From: Streptomyces abikoensis
Lineage (GTDB): Bacteria; Actinomycetota; Actinomycetes; Streptomycetales; Streptomycetaceae
NCBI RefSeq assembly: GCF_014648775.1
Contig: NZ_BMRT01000003.1
Coordinates: 558,001-622,000 of the forward strand
Direction: 5' to 3'
Length of the DNA: 64,000 nt
Both the position numbers and the translations under genes were made by a program. The stretch's first letter is position 1; the number at the start of each line of letters is the position of its first letter. Shown here piece after piece: positions 1 through 8,558 of the stretch. Below the pieces are notes generated by a model, which saw only the letters and a list, made by a program, of their open reading frames with translations, was not told the origin of the DNA and searched no databases.

Positions 1-2
1 AA

Positions 3-2213
3 CTATTTTTCCGGAGTTTCTTGGGAGGTGTCCGGGGACACATCCGCCGAGCCCGGATCACCGCCCGCGCACAGGGCGAGAACGTCGGCCCCGAACTTCC
101 CGAGCTTCCGTCCTCCGACTCCTGAGATGCGCGCGAGCTCCGCTTCGGTTCCCGGAACGGCCTCGGCGATCGCGAGGAGCGTCTTGTCGGTGAAGACGCA
201 GTAGACGGGCTGGCCCAGCAGGCGGGCCTGCTCGGCCCGCCAGTCGCGCAGCCGTTCGTGGAGCGCCTCGTCGAGCTCGCAGGGGCAGTCCTCGCAGCGC
301 ATCAGTTTGATCTCGCCCGCGTCGGTCAGCGTCCGGCCGCAGACCCGGCACCGGGCGGAGCCGCGCCGCTTGCGCACCGCCCCGGCGCCGCGCTCGACGC
401 CCCCCTGGCCGGCCGCACCGGAGAAGGCCGGGCGCACGGCCGCCGAGCCGGGCCGCAGGCCGTTGAGGAAGCGGGTGGGCCGCCGGGAGGGCCGGCCGCC
501 CGGGGTCCGGGACAGCGCCCAGGACAGCGACAGATGGACCCGGGCCCGGGTGACGCCGACATAGAGCAGCCGGCGCTCCTCCTCCACCTGCTCGTCGGTC
601 TTGGCGTAGGTGATCGGCATCATGCCCTCGGTGAGCCCCACCAGGAAGACGGCGTCCCACTCCAGGCCCTTGGCAGCGTGCAGTGAGGCGAGCGTCACTC
701 CTTCCACCGTGGGCGCGTGCTGGGCGCTCGCCCGCTCGTCCAGCTCGGCGACCAGGTCGGCGAGGGTGGCCGCCGGGCGGGCCCGGACGAAGTCCTCCGC
801 GAGGCGCACCAGGGCCGCCAGGGACTCCCAGCGGTCCCGGACCACGCCCGAGCCCGCCGGGGGCTCGGGCTTCCAGCCGCGCGTGCCGAGCACGGCGCGC
901 ACCTGGGAGGGCACGTCGTCCACACCGGCCAGCTGGGGGTCGGAGTGGCCGCCGGCCCGGGCCGCGCCCCGCAGCAGCAGCCCGGCCTCGCGCACCTCGG
1001 GGCGCTCGAAGAAGCGCTCGGCGCCGCGCAGCTGGTAGGGCACCCCGACGTCGGCGAGGGCCTGCTCGTAGATCTCGGACTGGGCGTTGACGCGATAGAG
1101 GATCGCGATCTCGCTCGCGGGCACCCCGGAATCCATCAGCTCCCGGACCCGGCGGGCGGTGCCCTCGGCCTCGGCGGGCTCGTCCGCGTACTCCCCGTAG
1201 ACCGGGGCGGGGCCGGCGGGGCGCTGGGAGACCAGCTCCAGCCGGTGCTCGGCGGCCCGGCCGCGGGCCTGGGCCAGCAGCCCGTTGGCCAGGTGGACCA
1301 CCTGGGGGGTGGAGCGGTAGTCCCGGACGAGCTTGACGACGGTGGCGTGCGGATGCCGGACGCGGAAGTTCAGCAGGTGGTCGGGGGTGGCGCCGGTGAA
1401 CGAATAGATCGTCTGGCTGGCGTCACCGACCACGCACAGATTGTCGCGGTCGCCCAGCCACAGCTCCAGCAGCCGCTGCTGGAGCGGGCTGACGTCCTGG
1501 TACTCGTCGACCACGAAGTGCTGGTACTGGCGGCGGACGGTCTCGGCGATGTCGTGCCGGTCCTGGAGGACGCCCACGGTCAGCAGCAGCACGTCCTCGA
1601 AGTCGATCACGCCGCGCTCGCGCTTGAGCTGCTCGTACGTCCCGTAGACCAGGGCGATCTCGGCGGGATCCCGAGGGACCTCCCGGCCGGTCTTGGCGGC
1701 GGCGGCCGGATAGTCCTCGGGGACGGTCTGGGTGACCTTCGCCCACTCGATCTCGCCCGTCACATCGCGCAGCTCGTTGCGGTCGAGCCGGATCCGGCAG
1801 CGGGCCGCCGCCTCCGCCACCACCTGGACCTTGCGCTCCAGCAGCCGGGGCAGCTCGCCGCCGACCGCCTTGGGCCAGAAGTACTGGAGCTGGCGCAGCG
1901 CGGCCGAGTGGAACGTACGGGCCTGGACCCCGCCCGCGCCCAGCTGGCGCAGCCGCCCGCGCATCTCGCCCGCCGCCCGGTTGGTGAAGGTGACGGCGAG
2001 CACACTCGCGGGCTGGAGCAGACCGGACCGGACGCCGTAGGCGATGCGGTGGGTGATCGCACGGGTCTTGCCCGTACCGGCGCCGGCCAGCACGCACACC
2101 GGCCCGCTCAGGGCCATGGCGACCTCGCGCTGCTCGGGGTCGAGCCCGTCGAGCACCGCGCCGGCCGAGTCCGGCACCTGGGGGAAGAGAGTGGAGTGCG
2201 TTGCTGCTGTCAC
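3..2213 (-). CDS. uvrD2: UvrD2-type ATP-dependent DNA helicase
   Basis: Superfamily 1A 3'-5' DNA helicase, 736 aa from a GTG at 2213. The frame stays open upstream to 2411, but helicase homology begins just after this GTG and the longer form would cover the mycoredoxin promoter. Walker A GAGTGKT lies near residues 44-51, the Walker B/DExx motif VVDEYQD near 245, and the late motif LLYVGVTRAR near 560. The C-terminus has the hallmarks of mycobacterial UvrD2: a tetracysteine motif (CRVC...CEDC, about 621-642) followed by an HRDC domain (about 650-712). In that family the tetracysteine domain is needed for unwinding. Divergent to mrx1, as in mycobacteria. The TAG stop is inside the window, so the gene is complete. 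Role inferred: DNA repair. Confidence 0.95.
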   Translation of the reverse strand: MTAATHSTLFPQVPDSAGAVLDGLDPEQREVAMALSGPVCVLAGAGTGKTRAITHRIAYGVRSGLLQPASVLAVTFTNRAAGEMRGRLRQLGAGGVQARTFHSAALRQLQYFWPKAVGGELPRLLERKVQVVAEAAARCRIRLDRNELRDVTGEIEWAKVTQTVPEDYPAAAAKTGREVPRDPAEIALVYGTYEQLKRERGVIDFEDVLLLTVGVLQDRHDIAETVRRQYQHFVVDEYQDVSPLQQRLLELWLGDRDNLCVVGDASQTIYSFTGATPDHLLNFRVRHPHATVVKLVRDYRSTPQVVHLANGLLAQARGRAAEHRLELVSQRPAGPAPVYGEYADEPAEAEGTARRVRELMDSGVPASEIAILYRVNAQSEIYEQALADVGVPYQLRGAERFFERPEVREAGLLLRGAARAGGHSDPQLAGVDDVPSQVRAVLGTRGWKPEPPAGSGVVRDRWESLAALVRLAEDFVRARPAATLADLVAELDERASAQHAPTVEGVTLASLHAAKGLEWDAVFLVGLTEGMMPITYAKTDEQVEEERRLLYVGVTRARVHLSLSWALSRTPGGRPSRRPTRFLNGLRPGSAAVRPAFSGAAGQGGVERGAGAVRKRRGSARCRVCGRTLTDAGEIKLMRCEDCPCELDEALHERLRDWRAEQARLLGQPVYCVFTDKTLLAIAEAVPGTEAELARISGVGGRKLGKFGADVLALCAGGDPGSADVSPDTSQETPEK

Positions 2214-2309
2214 CCCGCCATGCTGCCAGGTCCGGCGGGGCGACCGGGAATGTCGTCCACAGGTGGGGCAGACCGGTCGTACTAATACCGCGATGCGTCG
2301 GGAACGGTC

Positions 2310-2336
2310 GGGAATGCCGGGCCGCAGGTGTGCGTT
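2310..2336 (+). promoter_or_regulatory. sigma-R type promoter for mrx1
   Basis: GGGAAT at 2310-2315 and GTT at 2334-2336, separated by exactly 18 bp. This matches the thiol-oxidative-stress sigma factor SigR consensus of Streptomyces (GGGAAT-N18-GTT). It lies 43 bp upstream of the mycoredoxin ATG. Mycoredoxin is an expected SigR target because it reduces mycothiol mixed disulfides. The match is seen directly; the sigma factor is inferred. Confidence 0.8.
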
Positions 2337-2379
2337 CTTCCTCCGGAATCTCCCCCGAGGAAGAAGGAGCGCGGGTCGC

Positions 2380-2622
2380 ATGCCGAGCACCGTGACGATG
2401 TACAGCACCACCTGGTGCGGCTACTGCCGCCGTCTGAAGACCCAGCTGGACCGCGAGGGCATCGCCTACAACGAGATCAACATCGAGCTCGACCCCGAGT
2501 CGGCGGCCTTCGTGGAGAAGGCGAACGGCGGGAACCAGACGGTCCCCACCGTGCTCTTCGCCGACGGCTCCACGCTCACCAACCCCTCACTGGCGCAGGT
2601 GAAGGCGAAGATCAGCGCCTGA
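2380..2622 (+). CDS. mrx1: Mycoredoxin (glutaredoxin-like)
   Basis: 80-aa single-domain glutaredoxin-fold protein. Active site CGYC (TTWCGYC, residues 11-17) and the cis-Pro motif TVPTV near residue 53 match mycoredoxin-1, which reduces mycothiol-protein mixed disulfides in the cytoplasm. The ATG at 2380 is preceded by AAGAAGGAG (2361-2369). The reading frame is open far upstream, but only this start gives the normal family length. It is divergent from uvrD2 and convergent with nudC. A sigma-R promoter upstream fits induction by thiol oxidation. Confidence 0.95.
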   Translation: MPSTVTMYSTTWCGYCRRLKTQLDREGIAYNEINIELDPESAAFVEKANGGNQTVPTVLFADGSTLTNPSLAQVKAKISA

Positions 2623-2658
2623 CGCCCACGGGCGCCGGCGCCTGGTGGCGGCGCTCCC

Positions 2659-3600
2659 CTACGGGAGCGGCTCGCCGTACCAGAGCTCGATCAGGCGGGC
2701 CGCGATGGAGATGCCGGTCGGAGGCAGGACCTCCCCGCTCTCGAACGCGGCCCGCAGCTCGTCCCGGGAGAACCAGCGCGCCTCGTGGATCTCCTCGCCG
2801 TCCACCTGGATGTCCGAGGACGTCGCGCGGGCCATGAAGCCCAGCATCAGGCTGGAGGGGAACGGCCACGGCTGGCTGGCGATGTACTCCACGTCGCCGA
2901 CGACGACGCCCGCCTCCTCGGCGACCTCCCGGCGCACCGCCTCCTCGATGGACTCCCCCGGCTCCACGAAGCCCGCGAGCGTCGAGAAGCGGCCCTCGGG
3001 CCAGTGCATCTGGCGGCCCAGCAGGGCCCGGTCCTTCTCGTCCGTGACCAGCATGATCACGGCCGGGTCGGTCCGGGGGTAGTGCTCGGCGCCACAGGCC
3101 TGGCAGCGGCGGATGTGGCCCGCGGCCGCGATCACCGTGCGCTCGCCGCAGCGCGAGCAGAAGCGGTGGAGCCGCTGCCAGTTCTCCAGGGCCACGGCGT
3201 GGACCAGCAGGCCCGCGTCGCGCGGGGACAGCAGCAGACCGGCCTCCCGCAGGCCCGCCGGGCGCGCGGACTGGTCGATGCGGCCGGGCAGCGCGTCCTT
3301 CTGGAGCGCGAAGTAGGCCACGCCGTCCTCGTCCTTGCCGAGGAAGTAGCGGTGGGTCTCGGTGACCGGCGCCTCGAAGGCGGGCGTCATCACCAGCTCG
3401 GTGCGGCCGTCGGGGGTGTCGTCGATCAGCGCCTGACCGCCGGAGACCACGAAGACCCGCGTCGTGGGGTGGCTCCACGCGGCGGCGAGCCACGCCTCGT
3501 CCAGACGGTGGTGCGCGGCACGGTCGATGCCGCTCGCGCCGCTCAGTGCGACGTCGAGCGTGTCGGGCCGGGTGGCGGTGAATTCGGTCCAGGTGGTCAC
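2659..3600 (-). CDS. nudC: NAD(+) diphosphatase NudC (Nudix hydrolase)
   Basis: 313 aa from a GTG at 3600. Three NudC landmarks are present: a four-cysteine zinc ribbon (CSRC...CQAC), the Nudix box beginning GFVEPGES with REVAEEAG, and the NudC-specific SQPWPFP motif just after it. The enzyme hydrolyses NAD(H) to NMN(H) and AMP, and in some bacteria it also removes NAD caps from RNA. The N-terminal NUDIX-like domain covers about residues 1-130. Position beside mrx1 and uvrD2 matches mycobacterial order. The same frame continues upstream as an overlap with the next gene, but the NudC homology begins at this GTG. Confidence 0.93.
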   Translation of the reverse strand: MTTWTEFTATRPDTLDVALSGASGIDRAAHHRLDEAWLAAAWSHPTTRVFVVSGGQALIDDTPDGRTELVMTPAFEAPVTETHRYFLGKDEDGVAYFALQKDALPGRIDQSARPAGLREAGLLLSPRDAGLLVHAVALENWQRLHRFCSRCGERTVIAAAGHIRRCQACGAEHYPRTDPAVIMLVTDEKDRALLGRQMHWPEGRFSTLAGFVEPGESIEEAVRREVAEEAGVVVGDVEYIASQPWPFPSSLMLGFMARATSSDIQVDGEEIHEARWFSRDELRAAFESGEVLPPTGISIAARLIELWYGEPLP

Positions 3601-3665
3601 GGCTGCTTCCAACTCCCCCTCTTGACAGTGTTCGTGCGTATGGGGCGCGGGCCCTCGCACGGCGC

Positions 3666-5099
3666 CTAGGCGCCGGCGGGGCCGGTGCCCGTGCGGGCCG
3701 TCGCGGCCAGGTCTCCCCACAGGTGGGCGGCCGTCTCCACGCCCTTCATGAGGAGGTCCAGCTCGACCTTCTCGTTCGGCGCGTGCCAGCCGTCCGACGG
3801 CACCGAGATGCCGAGGAACAGCACCGGGGCGCCCAGGACGTCCTGGAGGTCCGCCGCCGGGCCCGAGCCGCCCTCGCGCGTGAAGCGGATCTTCTGGCCG
3901 AACGCCTTGGTCATGGCCCGTACGACCGACTGGAGCGCCGGGTGGTCCAGCGGGGTCAGACAGGGGCGGGTCGAGCCGGTGAACGTGATCTCGTGGCGGA
4001 TGCCGCCGCCCTCCGGGAGGCGGGCCGCCACCCAGTCGCGCACGGACTCCTGGACGCGGTCGGCGTCCTGGCCCGCGACCAGCCGGAAGGACAGCTTCAG
4101 CCGGGCCGACGACGGGACGATCGTCTTGCCGCCGGGGCCCTGGTAGCCGCCGCCTATGCCGTTGACCTCGGCGGTCGGACGGGCCCACACCCGCTCCAGG
4201 GTGCTGTAGCCCGCCTCGCCGAGGGTGCCGTGCGAGTGCGCGGCACGCAGCCAGCGCTTCTCGTCGAACGGCAGCTCGGCGATCAGCTCGCGCTCCTGGT
4301 CGGTCAGCTCCACGACCCCGTCGTAGAACCCCGGGATCGTCACCCTGCGGTCCTCGTCGTGCAGGGCGGCCGCCAGGCGGGCGGCCTCCGTGGCCGGGTT
4401 GGGCACGGCGCCGCCGAAGGAACCGGAGTGGATGTCCTGGTCCGGGCCGTACAGGTCGATCTGGCACTCGGCCAGGCCGCGCATGCCCGTGCACACCGTC
4501 GGGGTGTCCTCCGACCACATGCCCGTGTCCGAGACGATCACGGCGTCGCAGGCGAGCCGGTCCGCGTGGGCGGCGATCAGCGCGGGGAAGTTCGGCGAGC
4601 CCGACTCCTCCTCGCCCTCCACGATCAGCTTGAGGTTGACGGCCGGGGCGGTGCGGCCGGTGGCCGCCAGGTGGGCGCGGACGCCCAGGGTGTGGAAGAA
4701 CACCTGGCCCTTGTCGTCGGCCGCGCCGCGCGCGTACAGCCGGCCGTCGATCGTCGTCGGCTCGAACGGGTCCGTGTGCCAGCCGTCCTCGCGGGCGGCG
4801 GGCTGGACGTCGTGGTGGCCGTAGACCAGGACCGTGGGGGCGTCCTCCTCGCCGGAGGGCCACTCCGCGAACACGGCGGGGGCGCCCTTCCCGGCTCCCG
4901 TCTCCCAGATCTCCGCCGTCGGGAAGCCCGTCTCCTTGAGCTTCGCCACCAGCCACTCGGCGCTGCGGCGCACATCGGCCGCGTTGGCCGGGTCGGCCGA
5001 CACGGAAGGGATGCGCAGCCACTCGGCCAGGTCGGCGAGGAAAGCGGTGCGGTGCACGTCGATGTACGCGCGGACGGCGTTGTCCGGGGCAGTGCTCAT
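3666..5099 (-). CDS. M20 family metallo-dipeptidase
   Basis: 477 aa from an ATG at 5099 (MSTAPDNAV). M20/ArgE/DapE-like zinc peptidase: metal ligands are visible in VYGHHDVQPA, ARGAADDKGQ and EGEEESGSPN (the catalytic glutamate pair). A dimerisation domain is inserted at about residues 200-340. The sequence resembles cytosolic nonspecific dipeptidases (CNDP-like; annotated as dipeptidase in Streptomyces). It lies between nudC and adnB on the same strand, with 65 bp to nudC. Substrate is not deducible. A longer start at 5150 is possible but lacks family support. Confidence 0.9.
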   Translation of the reverse strand: MSTAPDNAVRAYIDVHRTAFLADLAEWLRIPSVSADPANAADVRRSAEWLVAKLKETGFPTAEIWETGAGKGAPAVFAEWPSGEEDAPTVLVYGHHDVQPAAREDGWHTDPFEPTTIDGRLYARGAADDKGQVFFHTLGVRAHLAATGRTAPAVNLKLIVEGEEESGSPNFPALIAAHADRLACDAVIVSDTGMWSEDTPTVCTGMRGLAECQIDLYGPDQDIHSGSFGGAVPNPATEAARLAAALHDEDRRVTIPGFYDGVVELTDQERELIAELPFDEKRWLRAAHSHGTLGEAGYSTLERVWARPTAEVNGIGGGYQGPGGKTIVPSSARLKLSFRLVAGQDADRVQESVRDWVAARLPEGGGIRHEITFTGSTRPCLTPLDHPALQSVVRAMTKAFGQKIRFTREGGSGPAADLQDVLGAPVLFLGISVPSDGWHAPNEKVELDLLMKGVETAAHLWGDLAATARTGTGPAGA

Positions 5100-5146
5100 G
5101 CCATCGAGCCTATCCGGACACGCGGGGCGACCAGGACCGGGTTTCG

Positions 5147-8100
5147 TCACACGTCCTCCCCCAGGAGGATCCGTTCCAGCCCGGCCCGGTCCGGCAGGCC
5201 CGGCGGGATCGCCTTCTCGCCGTCGCGGATGTACACGAACGCGGCCGTCACGGAGGAGAGCGGCAGTCCTTGCTGCTCGGCCCAGGCCAGGCGGTAGATC
5301 GCCAGCTGGAGGGGGTCGGCGGTCCGGGTGCGGCTCGTTTTCCAGTCGACGATCTCGTACGTGTCGTGTTCGGCGTTCCGCTCGCGGTACACCGCGTCAA
5401 TGCGGCCCCTGATCACGCGGCCCGCGAGGGTGAGCTGGAAGGGGGCCTCCACCCGGTACGGGGTGCGGTTCGCGTACGGGGTGCGCTGGAATGCCTCCTT
5501 GAGTTCGGCCAGGTCCTGCTCGTCCGTGATCTCGGGGACGCGGGGGAGCCCGTCCGGGGCCAGGTCGTCCAGGTCGTCCAGGTCGTCCAGGTCCAGGAAC
5601 GGCAGGGGGAGCGCCTCGAAGCGGGACTCCAGCCAGGCGTGGAAGCGGGTGCCCCGGCGGGCGGCGGGCTGGGGGCGGCGCGGCATGGGGCGCGCGAGGT
5701 CGCTCGCGAAGCCGTCGGGGTCGGCGGCCAGGTGCATCAGCTGGGTGGCGGTCAGCGTGGACGGCAGGACGACGTCGTGGACCTTGGCGCGGGTGCGCTG
5801 GAGCTCGCCGGCGAGGGCGTTCAGGTCGCGGTCCCAGGACGCGACGGCGCGGGCCTCCTCGGGGAGCAGCGGGTGCGTCGTGGGTCGGGCGGGGCCGGGG
5901 CGGGCAGGGCCCTCCGGGACTGCATGATTTACGGCCGTTGCCCACTCCTCGACCGGGTGCTCCGCACTTGGCCGCAAATCACGCTTTACGTCCCTTGCCG
6001 GGCCCTGCCCGCCCCGGCCCCGCCCTTCCGCCGTCTGCGTGCGCGGGGCCGCTTCCAGGTGCTTCAGGTGGGCGAGGACCGCTTCTGCCGCCTCCCGGCG
6101 GCGGGTCAGGGCGGCCTTGTCCAGCGGCAGGGGCCAGGCGTGGGTCGTCTCCCGGGTCAGTGCCGGGTTCTCCGCGTCCTCTTCCGGGGCGTCCGCCCAT
6201 GCCTCGATCTCGCCGTGGCCCGCCTCGCAGTGCTCGCGGAGGGCCTCCAGGAACTCCGACGGGCCTCGCGTCCGCTTCTGGTTCGGGCCCCACCAGTGGC
6301 CGGAGCCCAGGAGGAGGTTGCGGGGGCGGGTGAAGGTGACGTAGCCCAGGCGCAGCTCTTCGGTGTGCTGGTGGGCCTTCATCGCCGTCTTGAAGGCCGT
6401 CAGGCCCTTGGCCGTCCAGTCCGTGACGTCGGGAAGGGTGTCGGCGTCGCCGCGCAGGGCGTGCGGGAGGACCTTGGGCTGGGACGTCCAGGAGTCGCGG
6501 GACTGCTCGCTGGGGAAGGTCTTCGCGACCAGGCCGGGGACCGCCACCACGTCCCACTCCAGGCCCTTGGACTTGTGCGCGGTGAGGATCTTGACCGTGT
6601 CCTCGCCGCCGGGCAGCGAGCTGTCGAGGCCCTTCTCGTACTGCGCGGCCGTGCGCAGGAAGCCGAGGAAGGCGGCCAGGGTGACCTCGCCGTCCAGGGC
6701 GGCGAAGCCGGCGGCGATGTCCAGGAACTGGGTGAGGGTCTCCCGGCGGCGGGCCGCGAGGGCGTGGGGGGACGCGGAGAGCTCGACTTCCAGGCCCGTG
6801 GTGGCCAGGACGCGGTGGAGGACGTCCATGAGGGGGTCGCCGAGGCCGCGGCGGAGGTCGCGGAGCTCGGCCGCGAGGCGGGCGAAGCGGACGCGGGCCT
6901 CGGCGGAGAAGGGCAGGTCGTCGCCGGGGTCGGCCGACAGGAAGGTGTCGAGGGCGTCGGCCAGGGACGTCGTCTCCGTGGGGTCCACGCCCTCCACGGC
7001 CTCGGCCAGGCGGCGGTCGGGGTCGGTGCCGGTGGGACCGTGGGGGACGAGCGTCCGGGCCCGGCGGCCCAGCAGGGCCAGGTCACGGGGGCCGATGCGC
7101 CAGCGGGGGCCCGTCAGCAGGCGGACCAGGGAGGCGTTGGCGGTGGGGTCGTGGAGGACCTCGCAGACGGCGACGAGGTCGGCGATCTCGGGGAGGTGGA
7201 GGAGGCCGGACAGGCCGACGACCTCGACGGGGATGTCGCGCCGGACCAGGGCCGCCTGGATCTCGGCGAAGTCGGTGGCGGTGCGGCACAGGACGGCGAT
7301 GTCGCCCGGGCGGGTGCCGGTGCGGACGAGGTGGGCGAGGGAGTCCGCGAGCCAGTCGAGCTCCTCGGCGTGGGTGGGCAGCAGGGCGCAGCGGACGACG
7401 CCGTCGCGCTCGGCGCCCGGGGCCGGGCGCAGGGCCTCGACGCCCTCGTGGCGTGCGCGGAGGGGGGCGGCCAGGGTGTTGGCCAGGTCCAGGAGGCGGC
7501 CGCCGCTGCGGCGGTTCTCGCTCAACGAATATCGCTGGGCCGGCCGGCCGTCCTCGTGCGGGAAGTGGGCCGGGAAGTCGTCGAGGTTGGCCACCGAGGC
7601 GCCTCGCCAGCCGTAGATGGCCTGGCAGGGGTCGCCGACGGCGGTCACCGCGTGGCCCGTGCCGGCGCCGAAGAGGCCGGCGAGCAGCAGGCGCTGGGCG
7701 ACGGACGTGTCCTGGTACTCGTCGAGGAGGACGACCTTGAACTGCTCGCGCAGGACGCGGCCCACCTCGGGCCGGGTGCGGGCGAGCTCGGCGGAGCGGG
7801 CGATCTGGTCGCCGAAGTCGAGGAGGTCGCGGGAGCGCTTCTCCTCGCGGTACGCCTCGACGAGCTCCAGGAGCTCCAGGCGGGCGCGCACCGTCTCCGG
7901 GACCTTGCGCAGGTCCGCGTTGGTGAGCTTGGCGCGGCCGAGGGCTTCCAGCAGGTCGTGGTCGTGGGCGCGGAGCTCCGCCGGTTCGGTCAGGTGCTCC
8001 GCCAGTTCGCCGTCCAGGGCCAGCAGGTCGGTGACGAGGTCGGCGAAGGGGCGGGTGAGGGCCGGGTACGGGCCCGGCGAGGAGCGCAGGACGCGGGCGG

Positions 8101-8557
8101 CGAGCTGGAAGCGGGTGGCGTCGGCGAGGAGGCGGGAGGTGGGCTCCAGGCCGATGCGCAGGCCGTGCTCCTTGAGGAGCTGGCCGGCGAAGGCGTGGTA
8201 GGTGGAGATCCGGGGTTCGCCGCCGGTCTCGCCCTCGGCGGGCTCCAGGCCGATCCCGGCCTTCCCCAGGGCCTTGCGGACGCGCTCGGCGAGCTCGCCC
8301 GCCGCCTTGTTGGTGAACGTCAGGCCGAGGACCTCCTCGGGCGCGACCTGCCCGGTGCCGACCAGCCAGACGACGCGCGCGGCCATGACCGTGGTCTTGC
8401 CGGAGCCCGCGCCGGCCACGATGACCTGCGGGGCGAGCGGCGCGGTGATGCAGGCCGTCTGCTCCGGGGTGAAGGGGATGCCGAGGAGCTCCTTGAGCTG
8501 CTCGGGATCGGTCAGGCGCGCGGGCATGCCGGTGACGTTAGCGGGAGGCACTGACAT
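5147..8557 (-). CDS. adnB: AdnB-like ATP-dependent helicase-nuclease subunit
   Basis: 1136 aa UvrD-like motor with a C-terminal PD-(D/E)XK nuclease. Walker A GAGSGKTT is near residues 49-56 and DExx as LLDEYQDTS. The nuclease has the GRIDAVYR aspartate and the DWKTSRT catalytic lysine, then a QxxxY-like motif (QLAIYRLAW). The ATG at 8557 begins one base after the adnA stop, so the pair is translationally coupled. In mycobacteria AdnAB is the heterodimeric double-strand-break resection motor that replaces RecBCD/AddAB. Oddities: residues about 845-890, between helicase and nuclease, are encoded by a palindromic insert (5887-6025), and a 9-bp tandem repeat gives DLDDLDDLDDL near the nuclease. 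A second in-frame ATG at 8527 is an alternative start. Confidence 0.9.
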   Translation of the reverse strand: MSVPPANVTGMPARLTDPEQLKELLGIPFTPEQTACITAPLAPQVIVAGAGSGKTTVMAARVVWLVGTGQVAPEEVLGLTFTNKAAGELAERVRKALGKAGIGLEPAEGETGGEPRISTYHAFAGQLLKEHGLRIGLEPTSRLLADATRFQLAARVLRSSPGPYPALTRPFADLVTDLLALDGELAEHLTEPAELRAHDHDLLEALGRAKLTNADLRKVPETVRARLELLELVEAYREEKRSRDLLDFGDQIARSAELARTRPEVGRVLREQFKVVLLDEYQDTSVAQRLLLAGLFGAGTGHAVTAVGDPCQAIYGWRGASVANLDDFPAHFPHEDGRPAQRYSLSENRRSGGRLLDLANTLAAPLRARHEGVEALRPAPGAERDGVVRCALLPTHAEELDWLADSLAHLVRTGTRPGDIAVLCRTATDFAEIQAALVRRDIPVEVVGLSGLLHLPEIADLVAVCEVLHDPTANASLVRLLTGPRWRIGPRDLALLGRRARTLVPHGPTGTDPDRRLAEAVEGVDPTETTSLADALDTFLSADPGDDLPFSAEARVRFARLAAELRDLRRGLGDPLMDVLHRVLATTGLEVELSASPHALAARRRETLTQFLDIAAGFAALDGEVTLAAFLGFLRTAAQYEKGLDSSLPGGEDTVKILTAHKSKGLEWDVVAVPGLVAKTFPSEQSRDSWTSQPKVLPHALRGDADTLPDVTDWTAKGLTAFKTAMKAHQHTEELRLGYVTFTRPRNLLLGSGHWWGPNQKRTRGPSEFLEALREHCEAGHGEIEAWADAPEEDAENPALTRETTHAWPLPLDKAALTRRREAAEAVLAHLKHLEAAPRTQTAEGRGRGGQGPARDVKRDLRPSAEHPVEEWATAVNHAVPEGPARPGPARPTTHPLLPEEARAVASWDRDLNALAGELQRTRAKVHDVVLPSTLTATQLMHLAADPDGFASDLARPMPRRPQPAARRGTRFHAWLESRFEALPLPFLDLDDLDDLDDLAPDGLPRVPEITDEQDLAELKEAFQRTPYANRTPYRVEAPFQLTLAGRVIRGRIDAVYRERNAEHDTYEIVDWKTSRTRTADPLQLAIYRLAWAEQQGLPLSSVTAAFVYIRDGEKAIPPGLPDRAGLERILLGEDV
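5561..5587 (-). repeat. 9-bp tandem repeat in adnB
   Basis: Three exact copies of CAGGTCGTC followed by a partial fourth. They encode the acidic DDL triplet repeated in AdnB, upstream of the nuclease domain. A 9-bp unit keeps frame, so copy number may vary by slippage. Confidence 0.85.
5887..6025 (-). repeat. Palindromic element inserted in frame in adnB
   Basis: Terminal inverted repeats of 26 bp (5887-5912 and 6000-6025) are perfect complements. Inside are imperfect inner arms (5924-5936 and 5970-5982, 2 mismatches of 13) and the boundary motif GGGACGTAAAG on the coding strand. No stop codon arises; translation gives GRGRGGQGPARDVK and following residues. The same architecture and peptide recur in the ModB-ModC gene at 17455-17592, showing a dispersed repeat family rather than AdnB-specific sequence. 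The A+T content of the core is higher than in flanking codons. Confidence 0.85.
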
Positions 8558-8558
8558 C

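Noticed and set aside
717..2285. Long open frame on the plus strand opposite uvrD2
   Set aside because: Gly/Ala/Arg-rich translation without domains; it is the antisense shadow of a high-GC gene.
5270..8554. 1094-codon open frame on the plus strand opposite adnB
   Set aside because: Composition (Gly/Val/Glu/Ala runs) and exact antisense phase to adnB codons mark it as a shadow.
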